Assembly: GCF_014773395.1 (NCBI RefSeq) | Contig: NZ_JACXAF010000018.1 | Span: forward strand, 1 to 64,000 | DNA length: 64,000 nucleotides | Direction: 5' to 3' | Origin: Neiella litorisoli | Lineage (GTDB): Bacteria > Pseudomonadota > Gammaproteobacteria > Enterobacterales > Neiellaceae | Made by a program: the position numbers and the translations under genes | The notes under the pieces: model-generated | Seen by the model: the letters and a program-made list of their open reading frames with translations, nothing else | Told to the model about the DNA's origin: nothing | Database searches by the model: none | In this document: positions 45,299-54,188 of the stretch, one piece after another | Numbering within the stretch: the stretch's first letter is position 1 | Layout: every line of letters begins with the position of its first letter

Positions 45299-45541
45299 CT
45301 AGGGCTCATTGCCACAATACTGAGCAAAGGCCTTTGCTGTGTTATCAAACGTCTGTTTTTCGGCGAGCTCCCACGGCCGTTCGCATTGCTTAGTACGAGC
45401 ACACCATTGATAGCCAGCTGAGCCAATACAGCCGTGTTCGTCGCGATCGGCGCCGAGCGCTTTGGGAGCCGCAGGTTCCTCCACACCACAAGCGGTCATC
45501 AAGCTCAGTAGCAAAAAACAGACAGAGAATTGTCGATGCAT
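45299..45541 (-). CDS. Small cysteine-containing lipoprotein
   Basis: The 80-aa protein has a lipoprotein signal (lipobox LMTAC), so the mature part is about 60 residues. It contains DEHGCIGSAGYQWC followed by CERPWELA, a compact four-cysteine motif I have seen in other small proteobacterial lipoproteins but cannot name. The two cysteine pairs could form disulfides in the periplasm. AAGG lies about 9 nt before the ATG. It follows the small membrane-protein gene after 32 nt, so they are probably co-transcribed. Confidence 0.7.
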   Translation of the reverse strand: MHRQFSVCFLLLSLMTACGVEEPAAPKALGADRDEHGCIGSAGYQWCARTKQCERPWELAEKQTFDNTAKAFAQYCGNEP

Positions 45542-45573
45542 AATGAATTACCTTTTTTGAATATAACAAGTCA

Positions 45574-45807
45574 TCACTGACCATCAGTGTTTTTTGAGGA
45601 GCTGTTCGCTTGAATCACGGTGGCGGCAATGGCCAACATCGTGGTAATACTCAACATGACGGACATAGACAGGCTCCAAATCGGCTCAAGCTCAAAGTCG
45701 AACAGCATGGAAATGAAATAGAAAACACCGAGGGTGGCGAAAAAAACATGGTACAGATAAAGCCATTTGCTTCGTCTGTAGAGCAGTTGATACGTTTCTT
45801 TAAACAT
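45574..45807 (-). CDS. Small two-helix membrane protein
   Basis: The 77-aa protein has two predicted membrane helices (about residues 15-36 and 43-65) and a short polar tail. I know no family. AAGGA lies 8 nt before the ATG. It is the first of two small genes, followed by the cysteine-containing lipoprotein. Confidence 0.65.
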   Translation of the reverse strand: MFKETYQLLYRRSKWLYLYHVFFATLGVFYFISMLFDFELEPIWSLSMSVMLSITTMLAIAATVIQANSSSKNTDGQ

Positions 45808-45905
45808 TAGGATTGTCCTTAATCCAGCGTCTTAAAGTGCTCCATAAACCATAGTCGTCAATAACCAATGCAGCAACGTTAGCTCATTCCATTTAGACAA
45901 CGCAT

Positions 45906-45937
45906 AAAAAATCCCGGCTGCCCTAAGCCGGGAAAAA
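45906..45937 (-). terminator. Rho-independent terminator of the porin gene
   Basis: The stem TCCCGGCT/AGCCGGGA with a 6-nt loop is followed on the minus strand by T6. It is about 60 nt past the porin stop; the plus-strand side has A5. Confidence 0.9.
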
Positions 45938-45997
45938 CGCAACTACATCGATGGGGCTGCGCCACCTGTGCCGTGGCGCTTAGGAACCAACTTGAAT

Positions 45998-47179
45998 TTA
46001 TAAAGCGTACTTCGCGGAGAAGATCAGACGATTCATATCGCCGGTTTCGCCACTTTCAATCTCGCGCTCCGCGTAAAAATATTCCACCCCGAAGCTTAGC
46101 GGCGGGATCGGTGAATACACCAAGTTAAGATGGCCAGAGACCACTTGCTTAGTCACTCCCTCGCCGGTCAGCTTGGTGTCGTTATCGGCACTAATCGCCG
46201 AAACAAAGATGTTAGAGCGCCATTTGTCACTCCACCAGTGACGATACCCGACAAAACCACTGACGGTATCAATGGCCTCGAGATCGCCATTTTCGGTGTA
46301 AACCGCGCCATTGATGGCGTTCAAACCAACATAGCGGCCCAGGCCTGAGCCATAATTAGCCATAAAGCGAATGTCGTTTTTATCACCCACCATGACCTTA
46401 CCTGATGCGCTCACGCCATAGGCGGTTTCCGTTTCATCACCGTCGTCTAAATTACGGAATAGGCCGGCAAGGGCTAAATGGCCCCAATCGGCTTTATGGT
46501 TATAACGCACCACAGCATCTGGAATGCTGCTGTCATCCACCGAAATACGTGAACCGCCGCCATAAGGGGTAATGGTTGTTTCTGGGTTTTCCAGCGCAAA
46601 CTGCCAGCTACCCATTGTGTATCTAATCTGGGTTTGGCGCTCAAAGATGGTACCTTCGGAAACACCAATGAAATCCATACTTTCGACCAGCGCACCGGTA
46701 TTCTGGAAGGTACTCCAAGTTTGCCCCACTAACACATTGTCAAACTGGATAAAGGCATGGCGCATCCGCGGGCTGTAACTATTGGATACTCGCTCGTTAC
46801 CATTGGGGGTCGCAGCAAAGTCCATTTCCAGAAAGGTTTTAATGGTGTGATCACCATATTGGGTGGTGCTGCCGAAGTTGAATCGAGTGGTGCGGGCATG
46901 GGCATCAAACTGGGCATCGCCGCTGTCGCACTCGCCACTGCACACAGGAATGGTTGAAGGGACATAAAACTGACGACCAATGTTATTGCTCGCCAGCTTG
47001 CCGTCACTGTAATCACTCCAGAAGCTATCGACTTTAATAAAGCCGCCGAAGCTCAATTTAGTTTTCTTGATGGCATCTTCAACGGTGCCGATTTCCACCG
47101 CCGCTGTTGCCGTCATTGGCACCATCGCCGCAAGCATGGTGGTCGCTAGAGTATGTTTCAATAGTTTGTTCGAACGCAT
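45998..47179 (-). CDS. DcaP-like trimeric outer-membrane porin
   Basis: The 393-aa protein has a signal peptide (cleavage near ATA-AVE). Alternating beta strands follow, with FGGFIKVDSFWSDYSDG near the start, RTTRFNFGS and a C-terminal aromatic-rich strand ending in a hydrophobic residue, as outer-membrane barrels do. It fits the DcaP-like family, which takes up organic acids and related small substrates. It lies next to acs on the same strand (166 nt between), and an acid-uptake role would suit the acetate genes around it. AGAGG lies about 10 nt before the ATG. Confidence 0.85.
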   Translation of the reverse strand: MRSNKLLKHTLATTMLAAMVPMTATAAVEIGTVEDAIKKTKLSFGGFIKVDSFWSDYSDGKLASNNIGRQFYVPSTIPVCSGECDSGDAQFDAHARTTRFNFGSTTQYGDHTIKTFLEMDFAATPNGNERVSNSYSPRMRHAFIQFDNVLVGQTWSTFQNTGALVESMDFIGVSEGTIFERQTQIRYTMGSWQFALENPETTITPYGGGSRISVDDSSIPDAVVRYNHKADWGHLALAGLFRNLDDGDETETAYGVSASGKVMVGDKNDIRFMANYGSGLGRYVGLNAINGAVYTENGDLEAIDTVSGFVGYRHWWSDKWRSNIFVSAISADNDTKLTGEGVTKQVVSGHLNLVYSPIPPLSFGVEYFYAEREIESGETGDMNRLIFSAKYAL

Positions 47180-47294
47180 GGTTCATTCGCCTCTCATTGC
47201 TGTCTGATGCAGCCGTACAGCTATTGTGCCGGTTCGCTGAATGAAACATTCCCCCGTTGAATCAGCACACTTTCGACTGTTTTTAGGTAAAGCG

Positions 47295-47336
47295 ATCCCC
47301 CGACCTCATTTAGGCCGTTTAAAAAAGTCGGGGGAT
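47295..47336 (-). repeat. Inverted repeat after acs (possible terminator)
   Basis: The 10-bp arms ATCCCCCGAC/GTCGGGGGAT are separated by 22 nt and begin 10 nt past the acs stop. No T-run follows the second arm on the minus strand, so termination is uncertain. Confidence 0.4.
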
Positions 47337-47345
47337 AAAGTCGGT

Positions 47346-49250
47346 TTATTCTTCGAGCGTACTCAAATCACCCTCATCCTGGCCGAGGGCGCGTGCTCTT
47401 AGAACCCGTCGCATAATTTTGCCACTGCGCGTTTTGGGTAGAGACTCAACAAATTGCACATCTTCGGGTTGTGCAATTTTGCCCAGCTCTTTGGCGACAT
47501 GCTCTTTAAGCTCCTGCTCAAGAGCTTTGTCACCAACCAAACCATCACGCAAAATGGCATAGGTGTGAATGGCATTACCTTTCACTTCGTGTGGCAAACC
47601 GATTGCGGCGGCTTCCGATACAGCTTGGTGGCTGACCAACGCGCTCTCGATTTCTGCTGTGCCCAGACGATAACCGGATACCTTCAACACTTCGTCCATC
47701 CGGCCAATCACCCAGACATAACCATCTTCATCGACCTTGGCGGAATCGCCCGCCTTGTAGTATTCCTTGTCGCCATAGTCGCCCCAATACAGCGAGGCAT
47801 ACCGCTCATCATCGCCGTAAATGGTCCGCGCCATACCTGGCCAAGGATTTTTAATCACCAGCTTACCTTCTTCACCGGCTGGCACTTCGTTGCCTTCATC
47901 ATCGACCACCGCCACTTCATTACCAAAGAATGGCTTGGTACAAGAGCCCGGTTTCAGTGGCGTAATTGGCAACGGCGCAATCATCACACCACCAGTTTCG
48001 GTTTGCCACCAAGTATCAATAATCGGGCACTTGCTATCGCCGATAACCTCGTAATACCACTTCCAAGCTTCAGGGTTAATTGGCTCACCAACCGAACCTA
48101 AGATCCGCAAACTGCTCAGATCATGACGCTGTGGCCAGCGCTCACCAAAGCGCATCAAGCCACGGATTGCTGTTGGCGAGGTGTAGAACAGGTTAACGCC
48201 ATATTTTTCGACCATTTGCCACAAGCGATTGGGATACGGATAGTTCGGTGCCCCTTCGTACATGACGATAGTGGCCCCGTTAATCAGCGGCGAATACACC
48301 AGATAGCTGTGACCGGTGATCCAACCTGGGTCGGCCGCACACCACCAACGGTCTTCCGGTTTGACATCGAACAAACAGCGGTGAGTGGTTGAGGTATAAA
48401 CCGCATAGCCAGCGTGAGTGTGGAGCATCCCTTTCGGTTTGCCCGTGGTACCTGATGTGTAGAGGATGAACAGCGGATCTTCAGAGTCCAGCACTTCGGT
48501 TTCGCACTTGTTGCTGGCGACCGGCAACGATTGCAAATCGTGATACCAGAAGTCGCGCTCCGACTCCATTTCGACATCAAGACCGTTGTTGCGAACGGTG
48601 ATACAGACCTCAATGGTTGGGCTGCGCTTCATTGCTTCATTGGCAATGGATTTGAGGTCAATCGGCTTACCGCGACGGAAGCCGCCATCGGCCGTAATCA
48701 ATACGCGACTGTGGGCATCTTCAATACGCGCCGCCAATGCCTCGTAGGAGAAACCACCATAAACCACTGAATGAACGGCGCCAATTTTGGCACAGGCCAG
48801 CATGGCAAAAACCAGCTCTGGCACCTGCGGCATGTAGATGGTGACCACTTCGCCTTTTTTGACGCCCATACTTTTTAAGGTGTTGGCGAACTTGCTGACT
48901 TCGCGGTTAAGTGCGTGATACGAAAACGAGCGCACTGCACCGGCTTCACTCTCCCAGATGATGGCCAGTTTGTTGCGGGTGGCGTCTTCTAAATGACGGT
49001 CAATGGCGTTGTGGACAATGTTGAAATTGGCGCCAGTGAACCACTTGTAAAACGGTTTGTTGCTGTCGTCGAGGACTTTGTCCCATTTCTTGTACCAACG
49101 AAGATGATCGGCCTGCTCGGCCCAGAATTGCTCCCGGTTTTCACACGAATACTGGTACAGCTGCTCGTACTCAGGAACGTTGGCATTGGCGACGACTTCT
49201 GCGCTTGGGTGGTAAATTTCTGACGACTTCTCAATCGAGTTATCAGCCAT
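47346..49250 (-). CDS. acs: Acetyl-CoA synthetase
   Basis: This 634-aa enzyme activates acetate to acetyl-CoA through an acetyl-AMP intermediate. The P-loop YTSGTTGKPKGMLHT, the DTWWQTETGG block, the hinge region GRMDEVLKVSGYRLG and the acetylation-site lysine motif KTRSGKIMRR are all intact. The length is slightly short of the E. coli enzyme (652 aa). It is divergent from the DUF4212/symporter operon, and this control region is the expected target of the CrbS/CrbR pair encoded downstream. Acs allows growth on low acetate. Confidence 0.97.
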   Translation of the reverse strand: MADNSIEKSSEIYHPSAEVVANANVPEYEQLYQYSCENREQFWAEQADHLRWYKKWDKVLDDSNKPFYKWFTGANFNIVHNAIDRHLEDATRNKLAIIWESEAGAVRSFSYHALNREVSKFANTLKSMGVKKGEVVTIYMPQVPELVFAMLACAKIGAVHSVVYGGFSYEALAARIEDAHSRVLITADGGFRRGKPIDLKSIANEAMKRSPTIEVCITVRNNGLDVEMESERDFWYHDLQSLPVASNKCETEVLDSEDPLFILYTSGTTGKPKGMLHTHAGYAVYTSTTHRCLFDVKPEDRWWCAADPGWITGHSYLVYSPLINGATIVMYEGAPNYPYPNRLWQMVEKYGVNLFYTSPTAIRGLMRFGERWPQRHDLSSLRILGSVGEPINPEAWKWYYEVIGDSKCPIIDTWWQTETGGVMIAPLPITPLKPGSCTKPFFGNEVAVVDDEGNEVPAGEEGKLVIKNPWPGMARTIYGDDERYASLYWGDYGDKEYYKAGDSAKVDEDGYVWVIGRMDEVLKVSGYRLGTAEIESALVSHQAVSEAAAIGLPHEVKGNAIHTYAILRDGLVGDKALEQELKEHVAKELGKIAQPEDVQFVESLPKTRSGKIMRRVLRARALGQDEGDLSTLEE

Positions 49251-49375
49251 GAGGGTTTTCTCCAGTTTGACTTATTATGTACCGCCCCGATCAATCCTCA
49301 ACGGAGAACAAAATCGGGCGATGAGTTGCGTTGCCAGAAAAAGCTAGATGGCCAAAAAACAAACAACCATTGGAC

Positions 49376-49457
49376 TTTGGTCTAACCAAAATGAATTTGT
49401 GACATAGCACTAAGAGCTTGGTCTCAAAACGTTTTTATTTAGACTAAAGTCGACTTT
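49376..49457. promoter_or_regulatory. Palindromes in the divergent acs / symporter control region
   Basis: TTTGGTCTAACCAAA at 49376-49390 is a palindrome with the TGGT-N3-ACCA form of FadR-type GntR operators. AAAGTCGACTTT at 49446-49457 is a perfect 12-bp palindrome, closer to the symporter gene. Either could be a regulator site for acetate genes, including CrbR. The rest of 49251-49585 shows no gene. Confidence 0.45.
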
Positions 49458-49585
49458 CTAAATTGGTGAACCCTTTCTAGGTTGATTTTCAGGCCGACAA
49501 AGCCAGTTGATCTCCGGGGTGTTTGGGACGTTGAGATCAGGTGCTCAATGACGGTCCTCAAATACACAAACAAGGGAAAAAACCC

Positions 49586-49852
49586 ATGGCTTTCGAAAAT
49601 GAACAACTGGCCAAAGAGTACTGGAAAGCGAACCTTCGTCTGATGTTGACGTTGCTCGTGATCTGGTTCGTGGCCTCCTTCGGACTCGGCATTTTGTTGG
49701 CTGAACCACTCAACGTGATCCGCCTTGGTGGCGTCAAACTAGGCTTCTGGTTTGCTCAGCAAGGCTCGATATATATCTTTGTCGCCCTGATTTTCGTCTA
49801 CGTCTGGCAGATGAATAAGCTCGATCAGAAATTCGGCGTCAGGGAGGAATAA
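49586..49852 (+). CDS. DUF4212 small subunit of a sodium:acetate-type symporter
   Basis: The 88-aa protein has two membrane helices and the DUF4212 pattern, with YWKANLRLMLTLLVIWF near its start and FVYVWQMNKLDQKFGV near its end. It is the usual partner of the sodium:solute symporter that follows after 2 nt. AAGGG lies 9 nt before the ATG at 49586. It is similar in role to E. coli YjcH beside ActP. Confidence 0.93.
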   Translation: MAFENEQLAKEYWKANLRLMLTLLVIWFVASFGLGILLAEPLNVIRLGGVKLGFWFAQQGSIYIFVALIFVYVWQMNKLDQKFGVREE

Positions 49853-49854
49853 TC

Positions 49855-51561
49855 ATGGATATCCAAACACTTACCTTCCTGATTGTGGGGGCATCATTTG
49901 CTCTTTACATCGGTATTGCGATTTGGGCCAGAGCCGGTTCTACCAAAGAGTTTTATGTGGCTGGCGGTGGTGTTCACCCCGTTGCCAACGGTATGGCCAC
50001 GGCAGCTGACTGGATGAGTGCGGCATCGTTCATTTCGATGGCTGGCTTGATTTCGTTCATGGGTTACGACGGTGGTGTTTACCTGATGGGGTGGACCGGC
50101 GGTTACGTGTTGCTGGCCCTTTGTCTGGCGCCATACTTGCGTAAATTCGGCAAATTCACCGTGCCCGATTTTGTTGGTGATCGTTACTACTCGCAAGCGG
50201 CGCGAACCGTTGCCGTGTTCTGTGCCATCTTCGTGTCATTCACCTACGTTGCCGGTCAGATGCGCGGCGTTGGCGTGGTGTTCAGCCGCTTCCTTGAAGT
50301 CGATATTGAATGGGGCGTGGTCATCGGCATGGCGATTGTGTTCTTCTACGCCGTACTCGGTGGCATGAAAGGCATCACCTACACTCAGGTGGCGCAGTAC
50401 TGCGTACTGATTTTTGCTTATCTGGTACCTGCGGTGTTCATCTCCATCATGATGACCGGCACGGTATTCCCTCAAATCGGTTTGGGCAGCGAGCTTGTCA
50501 GTGAGCCTGGGGTCTATTTGATGGACAAACTTGACGGCTTGTCGACCGAACTTGGCTTTGCCGCCTATACCGATGGCTCCAAGGCGACCATTGACGTGTT
50601 CTTTATTACCGCAGCCTTGATGGTGGGAACCGCCGGATTACCACACGTTATTGTGCGTTTCTTCACTGTACCCAAAGTACGTGATGCGCGGATCTCAGCG
50701 GGCTGGGCATTGGTATTCATTGCCATTCTCTACACCACTGCACCTGCCATCGCGGCGTTTGCCCGAGTCAATATGATTGACACCATCAACGGCACCGATA
50801 TGCAAGGCACTCAATATGAAGAAGCACCAAGTTGGGTGAAGAACTGGGAAGAAACCGGTCTGATCAAGTGGGAAGACAAGAATAACGACGGTCGTATGTT
50901 CTACGCTGCTGATGAGCGTAATGAAATGAAGATTGACCGCGACATCATGGTGCTTGCCAACCCTGAAATTGCTAACCTGCCGAATTGGGTGATTGCCTTG
51001 GTTGCAGCTGGTGGCGTTGCCGCCGCACTGTCAACCGCTGCGGGTCTGCTGCTGGTGATTTCAACCGCTATCTCTCACGACTTGTTGAAACGAAACTTTG
51101 CCCCCAATATCTCTGATAAACAGGAGCTACTCGCCGCCCGACTGGCCGCTGCGGCTGCGATTTGTGTGGCCGGCTACTTCGGTATTAATCCGCCGGGATT
51201 CGTTGCTCAGGTGGTGGCATTCGCCTTTGGCTTGGCAGCCAGCTCCTTCTTCCCGGCAATTATTCTTGGCATCTTCTCTAAGACCATGAATAAAGAAGGC
51301 GCCATTGCCGGTATGTTGTCAGGGATCACCTTTACCGCCGCATACATCATCTACTTTAAGTTCATTAACCCAGCAGGCAACGTGCCTGAAAACTGGTGGT
51401 TTGGTATCTCACCAGAAGGTATCGGTACGCTGGGTATGATTGTGAACTTTGTAGTGTCCATTGCGGTGAGCAAGGTGACTGCGCCGGTGCCTGAAGATGT
51501 GCAGGACATGGTTGAGTCCATTCGCTTCCCGAAAGGCGCGGGTGAAGCTCACGATCATTAA
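49855..51561 (+). CDS. Sodium:solute symporter, ActP/VC_2705 type (probable acetate)
   Basis: This 568-aa carrier has 13 predicted membrane helices of the SSS family, with typical motifs near the start (EFYVAGGGVHPVANGMATAADWMS) and sodium-site-like residues in later helices. It carries a hydrophilic insertion around residues 310-365, as in the VC_2705 subfamily. Its position divergent to acs and behind DUF4212 supports uptake of acetate or another short-chain acid. It starts 2 nt after the DUF4212 stop. Confidence 0.92.
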   Translation: MDIQTLTFLIVGASFALYIGIAIWARAGSTKEFYVAGGGVHPVANGMATAADWMSAASFISMAGLISFMGYDGGVYLMGWTGGYVLLALCLAPYLRKFGKFTVPDFVGDRYYSQAARTVAVFCAIFVSFTYVAGQMRGVGVVFSRFLEVDIEWGVVIGMAIVFFYAVLGGMKGITYTQVAQYCVLIFAYLVPAVFISIMMTGTVFPQIGLGSELVSEPGVYLMDKLDGLSTELGFAAYTDGSKATIDVFFITAALMVGTAGLPHVIVRFFTVPKVRDARISAGWALVFIAILYTTAPAIAAFARVNMIDTINGTDMQGTQYEEAPSWVKNWEETGLIKWEDKNNDGRMFYAADERNEMKIDRDIMVLANPEIANLPNWVIALVAAGGVAAALSTAAGLLLVISTAISHDLLKRNFAPNISDKQELLAARLAAAAAICVAGYFGINPPGFVAQVVAFAFGLAASSFFPAIILGIFSKTMNKEGAIAGMLSGITFTAAYIIYFKFINPAGNVPENWWFGISPEGIGTLGMIVNFVVSIAVSKVTAPVPEDVQDMVESIRFPKGAGEAHDH

Positions 51562-51574
51562 CCCCCCCGAGCAT

Positions 51575-51594
51575 CTGCCACATGGATGTGGCAG
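51575..51594 (+). repeat. Intercistronic hairpin after the symporter gene
   Basis: CTGCCACA/TGTGGCAG with a 4-nt TGGA loop (9 paired if the loop is 2 nt) follows a run of seven C. No T-run follows, so it may slow decay or trim downstream expression rather than terminate. Confidence 0.5.
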
Positions 51595-51627
51595 TTGGCT
51601 ATCACAACAAAAAAGAGGGTCAGAAAA

Positions 51628-53436
51628 ATGGATGACGCACAACTTCCTGATGTTCTGACTTTTCTTGCTCAAACAGCGCCGTTTTCGGAACTTCCGGAAG
51701 CGGCGTTAACCGATTTATGCAACCACCTTCACATTCGCTACCTTGCTCGCAATCAAACCAGTGACTTGCTGCAGTCATCCCAACTTCATTGGCTGCGAAG
51801 TGGTGTCGTCCAGCTGATGAAAAATCAGCAAATTGTCGACCATATTGATACCGGCGGCTGCTTCGGCCAGCCTTTACCCGGCCATCCCGCAGGCAGCTCA
51901 CTACAAGTGTTGCAAGACGCCTTAGTTTATTCCTTTGAGCACGCTGCCATTGCCGAGTTGGCTCAACAATATCAGGCCATCGGTCGTTTCTTAGAGCAAT
52001 CAGACAAACGTTATTTGGCGCTGGAAAAGTCCAATGCAACACCATCATTGCAAGCGCCTATTGGTGACTTACTCAAACGTCAGTTAGTTTCCATTAAACC
52101 CGATGCCAGCATCGTTCAGGCCGCTAAGCGGATGACCCAAGAGCGGGTGTCGGCTTTGGTGGTGATGCGAGATGACCGTCTATTTGGCATGCTGACCGAT
52201 CGTGATTTACGCAGCAGAGTGCTGGCCGCGGGCTTATCGCCCGACATTTTGGTCGATGAAGTAATGACGCATCCGGTGCATACCATAGAACAAGATGCCA
52301 GCGTCATTGATGCGCTGTTGACCATGTCAGCGCAACAAATTCACCATTTACCCGTCACCGATGGCGACACCATTATCGGTTTGATTTCCAGTACTGATCT
52401 GCTGGCTCTGGCACAAGCCAATCCACTCTATTTAGTTGGTGAAATCGCCCGCCAGAATAGTCCCCAAGACGTCGAACAGTGTTGCCAGCAGTTACCGGCG
52501 TTAATTGACACCATGTTGCGTCAAGGCATGCGCAGTGATCGCATTAGTCAGCTGATCACCTTGGTTGCCGATATCGCTTGCCGCCGGTTGCTGGTGCTTG
52601 CCGAAGCGGAATTAGGGCCACCGCCGCAAGCCTATGCGTGGTTGTGTTTTGGCTCTCAGGCGCGGCAAGATATGTCGGCCAGCAGCGATCAAGACAACGG
52701 CCTGCTGTTGGCTGAACCACCGACTCACGAGCACGAAGTCTACTTCCAACAGCTGGCTGAGCGGGTTTGCCAAAGTCTCGACCGCTGTGGCTTTGTCACT
52801 TGTCCGGGCAATATCATGGCCAGCAATGAGCAGTACCGGATGGCGCGGTTAGAATGGCTGGCGCAGTTTAGACGCTGGTTGCAAAGTAGCGATCCTCAAG
52901 CATTGCTCAACGCCAGTATTTTCTTTGATTTTCGTGCGATTACCGATCCCCATGGACTGGCCGAACAACTGCACAATCAGCTCAAGTCGCTGTGCCAACA
53001 AGACCAAATTTTTCTTGCCGCTTTGGCCCGCAATGCCACCGCCCAAAAACCACCGATTGGTCTGTTTGGCCGACTCATTCTGGAGCGTGACGGTCAAGGC
53101 TCGAAAGGCATCGAACTGAAAAAGCGAGCACTCGCGCCTTTAGTAGAGATCAGCAGGGTTTATGGCTTGGCCGCCGCCGCAGATGAAGCCGGCGTCGCAG
53201 CGAGGCTAAAAGCAGCCCAAGTCGATGGCAAATTGAGCACCACAGATACCAATAACCTGATTGAATGCTGGCAATTTTTGCTCGGCTTGCGCCTGACATT
53301 AAATCAACAGCAACAAACATTACTCAAACCACAGCAACTGACCGATTTGCAGCGTCATCAGCTGAAAGAATGTTTTGCCCTCATTGAACAAGCGCAACAA
53401 GCGGTGCTGGTGAAATTTTCCGGAGGGCGCGGTTAG
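51628..53436 (+). CDS. Cyclic-nucleotide-binding-like, CBS-pair, DUF294 nucleotidyltransferase-like protein
   Basis: The protein of about 602 aa has an N-terminal cNMP-binding-like beta-barrel, then two CBS domains (about residues 145-270; LFGMLTDRDLRSRV and IIGLISSTDLLAL). A DUF294 nucleotidyltransferase-like domain follows, with GSQARQDMSASSDQDNGLLL, and then the DUF294 C-terminal helical domain. Such proteins usually accompany the acetate symporter and a DnaQ-like exonuclease in gammaproteobacteria; their reaction is unproven. GAGGG lies 8 nt before the ATG at 51628, and the longer frame to 51586 overlaps the hairpin. The exonuclease gene follows at once. Confidence 0.9.
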   Translation: MDDAQLPDVLTFLAQTAPFSELPEAALTDLCNHLHIRYLARNQTSDLLQSSQLHWLRSGVVQLMKNQQIVDHIDTGGCFGQPLPGHPAGSSLQVLQDALVYSFEHAAIAELAQQYQAIGRFLEQSDKRYLALEKSNATPSLQAPIGDLLKRQLVSIKPDASIVQAAKRMTQERVSALVVMRDDRLFGMLTDRDLRSRVLAAGLSPDILVDEVMTHPVHTIEQDASVIDALLTMSAQQIHHLPVTDGDTIIGLISSTDLLALAQANPLYLVGEIARQNSPQDVEQCCQQLPALIDTMLRQGMRSDRISQLITLVADIACRRLLVLAEAELGPPPQAYAWLCFGSQARQDMSASSDQDNGLLLAEPPTHEHEVYFQQLAERVCQSLDRCGFVTCPGNIMASNEQYRMARLEWLAQFRRWLQSSDPQALLNASIFFDFRAITDPHGLAEQLHNQLKSLCQQDQIFLAALARNATAQKPPIGLFGRLILERDGQGSKGIELKKRALAPLVEISRVYGLAAAADEAGVAARLKAAQVDGKLSTTDTNNLIECWQFLLGLRLTLNQQQQTLLKPQQLTDLQRHQLKECFALIEQAQQAVLVKFSGGRG

Positions 53437-54126
53437 ATGTGGCTGCAATTTCGTCTCAATCGCCAGATCGCCAAAGCACGTCGAGCGCTAATCAAAACGC
53501 CCAATCCAGTCCTATCCGAGTATTTGAATGCACTGCCAAGGCGCTTTGACCAACCCTTATCGCAAAGTCAGATACTGGCGCTTGATTTGGAGCTGACCGG
53601 CCTTGACGCCAAGCGTCATCAAATTGTCTCCCTTGGTTATGTCGCGACCGATAACTTGAGTATTGCACTGGGTACGGCGCACCAACACCTGATCCAAGTA
53701 GCAGGAAGCGTGGGTGATAGCGCCATTATTCACCATCTCACCGATGCCGATTTAGCCGCTGCGCAGCCCTTATCTGAGGCGATGAATCAATTAGTTGCAG
53801 CAATGTGCGGACGAGTATTGTTGTGCCACCATGCACCGCTGGACGCAGCATTTTTGCAGCAAGCCTTTGTCAGCTGCTTTGGCACACGACTGCCGCTACT
53901 CGTGATCGACACTCAACAAATTGAAAAACGCCGACAAGAACGCACCGCTCCCAACGTACCTTTGCACCGGCTCCGTTTACATCATTGTCGGCAACACTAT
54001 GGTTTGCCATTGTCGTCGGGCCATCAGGCTCTTGGTGATGCCATTGCTTGCGCCGAGTTACTGATGGCACAGCAGGCCCACCAAACATCTGTGAGTCGTC
54101 TTGCCGATGTCGTGCAATTGGCTTGA
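53437..54126 (+). CDS. DnaQ-like 3'-5' exonuclease
   Basis: The 229-aa protein has the DEDD exonuclease fold: ExoI motif LALDLELTGLD, ExoII near LCHHAPLDAAFL and ExoIII with SGHQALGDAIACAEL. It should degrade single-stranded DNA or RNA ends. The ATG follows the DUF294 stop with no gap, so it is coupled to that gene. Its place in an acetate-transport cluster is widespread but unexplained. The sensor kinase gene crbS follows after 62 nt. Confidence 0.9.
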   Translation: MWLQFRLNRQIAKARRALIKTPNPVLSEYLNALPRRFDQPLSQSQILALDLELTGLDAKRHQIVSLGYVATDNLSIALGTAHQHLIQVAGSVGDSAIIHHLTDADLAAAQPLSEAMNQLVAAMCGRVLLCHHAPLDAAFLQQAFVSCFGTRLPLLVIDTQQIEKRRQERTAPNVPLHRLRLHHCRQHYGLPLSSGHQALGDAIACAELLMAQQAHQTSVSRLADVVQLA

Positions 54127-54188
54127 CGCTGCAACGCTTCAATGCCAAGGTCTGGAGCAACGAATTAGAGCTTAGGATTGAGTAAGTT

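Noticed and set aside
45217-45489. 90-codon frame overlapping the small lipoprotein gene
   Set aside because: The overlapping frame with a lipobox and ribosome site is the better gene; this one has neither.
47454-48101. 215-codon frame opposite acs
   Set aside because: Antisense to a highly conserved enzyme with no start signals.
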